A stretch of 64,000 nucleotides of DNA from Fulvivirga marina (GTDB lineage Bacteria > Bacteroidota > Bacteroidia > Cytophagales > Cyclobacteriaceae): positions 124,001-188,000 of the forward strand of contig NZ_JAEUGD010000043.1 of assembly GCF_016775155.1 (NCBI RefSeq), given 5' to 3'. Position numbers and translations under genes: made by a program. Shown in pieces: positions 61,121 through 64,000 of the stretch (positions are counted from its first letter, which is position 1; each line of letters starts with the position of its first letter). The notes under the pieces were generated by a model that saw only the letters and a list, made by a program, of their open reading frames with translations, searched no databases and was not told the origin of the DNA.

Positions 61121-63643
61121 TTAGTTGCCTACCATAAATACGGCATTAGCAAACAAAAGCTTGCCATTTTCCCAGAAACCTCTGAAAATCGGGTTATCTA
61201 CCATATAAACAATTTGTCCGTTACCTATGTTTTCGACACCAAACACCAGGCTATTCTGTAATTTCTGAGTTGCCCGGTATCCAGCAAAACCACTGATAGG
61301 TTCGGCCTCTCCTTTGATAACTCCTACATTGCCACCTTCGGTTAAAAAAGCCAGATTCTGATTGCCTGTTTTCAATGTGAAGTAGGCTTTGTCATAACCA
61401 TAGGCTAATGGGTGGGTGTTGTCAAGCTTTATCTTAAAAATAGCACCAAATATAGCATTGCTAAGCTGGTTTCTCTCCTGGTCTGCATAGCTTCTTAACT
61501 GTTCTTCAAGGCTCGGTTTTTTCTCGTCGTCCTTTTTCTCTTTGTCAGAAGCGAATTCTTTAAGACCAAAACCATTTTTGTCTTTAAAGGCATTAAGCGC
61601 ACTTCCAATAGCGATTACTTTGCCTCCACCTCTTATCCAACTGTTAACTTTTGATAATGTACTTTCATTGAACAAACTATAATGCCCATGAGGAACAATG
61701 AGCACGTCATAGTCTGAAAGGTCTATATCATTGAAATAATCTGTGCCAATGTTTGTAACTGGATATTCCAATTGTCTTTCAAAAAAATGCCAGATCTCTC
61801 CAAAATTTAGTGAAGAAGTTTGCTCGCCAGCCAGAACGGCCACTTTTGGAGTATTTATTCGGGCCACATCCCCGGAGCCTAAATCCACACCATTTTGCGC
61901 AAAGCCGGTGGATACTGCAATGACATTTCTATCGTATTTTTTCGCCAGTTTATGAATCATGTCATCAAAGTCACGGCCCATGTTTTCATTGGTTCTTCTG
62001 GTTATGACTATGGAGCCGCGTGAGAAATTTTGATTTTCAATTTGAATAGGTTTGTGTGAGACCCTTGCGTTTATGCCTTCATTAAGGATTGCTGCCAAAA
62101 ATTTGGAATCTTGCAAACTCCTATAGTCAAGTATATAGGCATAGGTGTGGGCAGGGGGTGCACTGCTTTTAGGCTTTTGTGGATCATATTTGTCGGTAAC
62201 GCTAATACGATCAGTAAGAGCATAGGCATCCAGACCGTGTGCATAAGGAAGAGACCAAGCCGTAATGTCGTAGGTAAGTGTGTCTGATAATTTTACTAAC
62301 GGCTCAAACAGAGCGGTTAATAATCTTGACTTTGGCTGGTAAGCGCTGATCACCAAGTCGTTGTTATCAATTTTGACAGAAGCCATTTTATTTCTTCTGT
62401 AGCTAAATCCACTTAACGATTTGCCCGAATTGGCTTTGCCATAAGAGATGTGCTGCTTATCGAGAAACTGAGTTAAAGTTTTGACCTTGTCAGCGTCATT
62501 CCCTGTTTTAATTATGTAGGTTTTGTATTTTGATTCTGGATTTCTGGTGTTCTGATCAAAGTACTTTTCGAACTCTTTTACCACCCTGGAGGCATGAATT
62601 GAGGTGATCTCAACTGTGGAGATACCAGTGGTAAAGTGGTGAACTAACCGGTCTTTTAGCGTTAATGTATCACCATATTCGGTGATGATACCCAAGCCTG
62701 CATAACCATGTCCGGCTTGCTCATACGTCATGCCTATAGCACCATTATAAGTGGGGTAAGTATCCCCATAACTAGGGTAGAGCAAGTCAAAATGTTGCTT
62801 GGTAAAATATAGCCAGTTGTTGGTATCAAAATATTTTGCATGATTCTTTCCAATGATGGTCTGAAACTCCCTTTGCCATGGAGTGATCACTTCATGAAAG
62901 GGCTCAGCCGCCGGAGCAAAGTAATAAGGGTTGTTTATATACTGCTCATGAAAGTCAACATGAATATGTGGCATCCATTGGTGATACTCCTCAGATCTGC
63001 TTGATGATTCTATCTGCGTTTGCCATGCCCAATCTCTGTTTAAGTCAAATAAATAGTGGTTTGGTCTGCCGCCCGGCCATGGTTCGTGGTGCTCTTTGGC
63101 ATCCCCATTAGGGTTAAAGTGTCTATCTCCATATTGAGTATAGAAATTGGCATACCGATCTCTACCATCAGGGTTTACGCACGGGTCTATGATCACTATT
63201 GTATTTTGCAGCCACGCTTTACTGCGCTCTTCTGTAACAAGAGCATGGATAGTTTTCATAGAGGCTTCAATGGAAGAGGCCTCATTACCATGAATATTGT
63301 AGCTCAGCCAGACTATGGCAGTGTGATCATCAGTAGCCGACCCCTCCAGTAGCTTTGCCCGCTTGAGGTTGTTTTGTTTAATTTCATCCAGCCTTGACAT
63401 ATTTTCTTCAGAAGCCACGATAGCGATCATTAGCGGTCGATGTTCATAGGTCTCCCCGTACTGTTGAAGTTTTACTGTTGGAGACGATTCAGCAACGTGC
63501 TTAAAGTATTCGATAACTTTATGGTGGCGAGTGAAGCGTTCGCCCAATTCATAACCTAAGAACTCATCGGGAGATTTTAGGTTTTGAGAGTGTCCTGCTA
63601 TGCAGGTAGCTAGTAAGCCAATTAAAGCCAGTGTTTTTTTCAT
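61121..63643 (-). CDS. M14 zinc carboxypeptidase with C-terminal GATase-like domain
   Basis: 840 residues from the ATG at 63643; the 13 extra codons upstream to 63682 precede a clear signal peptide (MKKTLALIGLLATCIAGHSQ) and are unlikely. The M14 domain (~30-370) holds zinc ligands His and Glu in NIHGNEASSIE, the substrate site DPCVNPDGRDRYANF, the third zinc His in HVDFHEQY, and the catalytic Glu region IITEYGDTLTL. About 600-720 has a class-I GATase-like fold (VAVLAGEQTSSLNF; YDVLIVPHGHY). Secreted or periplasmic peptidase. Convergent with the ACP gene. Confidence 0.93.
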   Translation of the reverse strand: MKKTLALIGLLATCIAGHSQNLKSPDEFLGYELGERFTRHHKVIEYFKHVAESSPTVKLQQYGETYEHRPLMIAIVASEENMSRLDEIKQNNLKRAKLLEGSATDDHTAIVWLSYNIHGNEASSIEASMKTIHALVTEERSKAWLQNTIVIIDPCVNPDGRDRYANFYTQYGDRHFNPNGDAKEHHEPWPGGRPNHYLFDLNRDWAWQTQIESSSRSEEYHQWMPHIHVDFHEQYINNPYYFAPAAEPFHEVITPWQREFQTIIGKNHAKYFDTNNWLYFTKQHFDLLYPSYGDTYPTYNGAIGMTYEQAGHGYAGLGIITEYGDTLTLKDRLVHHFTTGISTVEITSIHASRVVKEFEKYFDQNTRNPESKYKTYIIKTGNDADKVKTLTQFLDKQHISYGKANSGKSLSGFSYRRNKMASVKIDNNDLVISAYQPKSRLLTALFEPLVKLSDTLTYDITAWSLPYAHGLDAYALTDRISVTDKYDPQKPKSSAPPAHTYAYILDYRSLQDSKFLAAILNEGINARVSHKPIQIENQNFSRGSIVITRRTNENMGRDFDDMIHKLAKKYDRNVIAVSTGFAQNGVDLGSGDVARINTPKVAVLAGEQTSSLNFGEIWHFFERQLEYPVTNIGTDYFNDIDLSDYDVLIVPHGHYSLFNESTLSKVNSWIRGGGKVIAIGSALNAFKDKNGFGLKEFASDKEKKDDEKKPSLEEQLRSYADQERNQLSNAIFGAIFKIKLDNTHPLAYGYDKAYFTLKTGNQNLAFLTEGGNVGVIKGEAEPISGFAGYRATQKLQNSLVFGVENIGNGQIVYMVDNPIFRGFWENGKLLFANAVFMVGN

Positions 63644-63835
63644 AGAATAAAGTATTTCATGATTAAAGCTATATAAAGTCACTCAATTAAGCGTACTAAT
63701 TTTGAGTAGAGGTTGTAAGCTCATGTAATTGGGTATAAAGTCAATGTACGGAATAAAAACCTGCGAGACTACAACTTTAAATTCTTAAAACCCCTCAATA
63801 CCAAGGTTTTTGCGGCCAAATGATATTATCCTTCC

Positions 63836-64000
63836 TTAGGGTTTATTCTTGATGAGACTCTTCACCTGGGGTACATGATGATCAAAGTGTGACTGGAAAA
63901 ATTCCATAGTTTGCCTGATGTTGATCATGCCTATCCTTGGGTGTTTAAAGATTTTTTTATTGTGTAGGGCAGGCGCAAGGTTGTCAAGAAATTCATGCAT
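63836..64000 (-). CDS. DinB-like protein, C-terminal fragment
   Basis: The minus-strand frame is open from the window end to a stop at 63836-63838, giving 54 visible residues; the N-terminus is beyond 64000. HPRIGMINIRQTMEFFQSHFDHH matches the last helices of the DinB/DUF664-type four-helix bundle, in which the final His-containing helix supplies a metal ligand. DinB-like proteins are metal-dependent thiol/transferase enzymes of varied substrate. Partial sequence; the family call rests on this end only. Confidence 0.6.
   Translation of the reverse strand: MHEFLDNLAPALHNKKIFKHPRIGMINIRQTMEFFQSHFDHHVPQVKSLIKNKP

Noticed and set aside
63644-63682. Upstream start of the M14 carboxypeptidase
   Set aside because: It would place 13 residues before a complete signal peptide.
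1-64000. CRISPR arrays, transposases, phage genes or rRNA
   Set aside because: None seen; the only repeats are the ~110-bp pair near 8.3-8.9 kb and short operators.

Overview
The window reads as chromosomal DNA of a gliding-type Bacteroidota bacterium, most likely order Cytophagales. The evidence is gene content: gldE-gldD next to mutY-ssb, a PorE-like TPR/PD40/OmpA lipoprotein, DUF2911 and DM13 proteins, a DUF6443-type RHS protein, and the 29-residue AURKAIP1/COX24-type protein. Several promoters also fit the Bacteroidota -33 TTTG / -7 TAnnTTTG pattern, and Shine-Dalgarno sequences are scarce. Genus cannot be fixed from the sequence alone.

Region 1 (1-9.7 kb) is an accessory polymorphic-toxin locus. 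It holds the 3' end of a YD-repeat/PKD-like protein, a 2123-residue Sec-exported RHS protein with three internal lectin-like modules and a variable C-terminal tip, and a membrane protein (probable immunity) coupled through TGATG. Behind these lies debris: two ~110-bp direct repeats, a beheaded XRE regulator, a frameshifted remnant of what may be an older tip, and a possible orphan immunity gene.

Region 2 (9.7-29.8 kb) is mostly housekeeping: rng with a tiny ribosomal-type protein, a TPR protein, HU, mutY, ssb, gldE, gldD, recG, tpiA-prmA, an unrecognised 1613-residue exported protein, plsY, a DUF2911/TPR protein, a SAM methyltransferase and asd.

Region 3 (29.9-39.9 kb) holds a lamin-tail surface protein, an isoaspartyl peptidase, a zinc-less DksA-like protein, scpB, an RluB-type pseudouridine synthase, a membrane histidine kinase, tRNA-Phe, and a two-gene membrane/cytoplasmic Fe-S electron-transfer module of HdrC/HdrB type.

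Region 4 (39.9-45.2 kb, minus strand) is the most interesting part. A two-component system is followed by two consecutive [DM13 lipoprotein + outer-membrane barrel] cassettes. Near-identical direct-repeat operators (GTGATA-N5-GTGATA) lie at the same distance from -7-like boxes, one upstream of the response regulator and one upstream of the second cassette. This looks like a self-regulated envelope system.

Region 5 (45.3-64 kb) holds an aldo/keto reductase, a PorE-like protein, a lone MotA/TolQ/ExbB-like protein, a membrane LytTR regulator, purM with an M1 aminopeptidase, and an RND efflux operon. The efflux operon has a GbsR/MarR regulator upstream, with a shared inverted-repeat operator before both the regulator and the pump, and a TetR regulator overlapping an acyl carrier protein downstream. 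The window closes with an M14 carboxypeptidase and the C-terminal end of a DinB-like protein.
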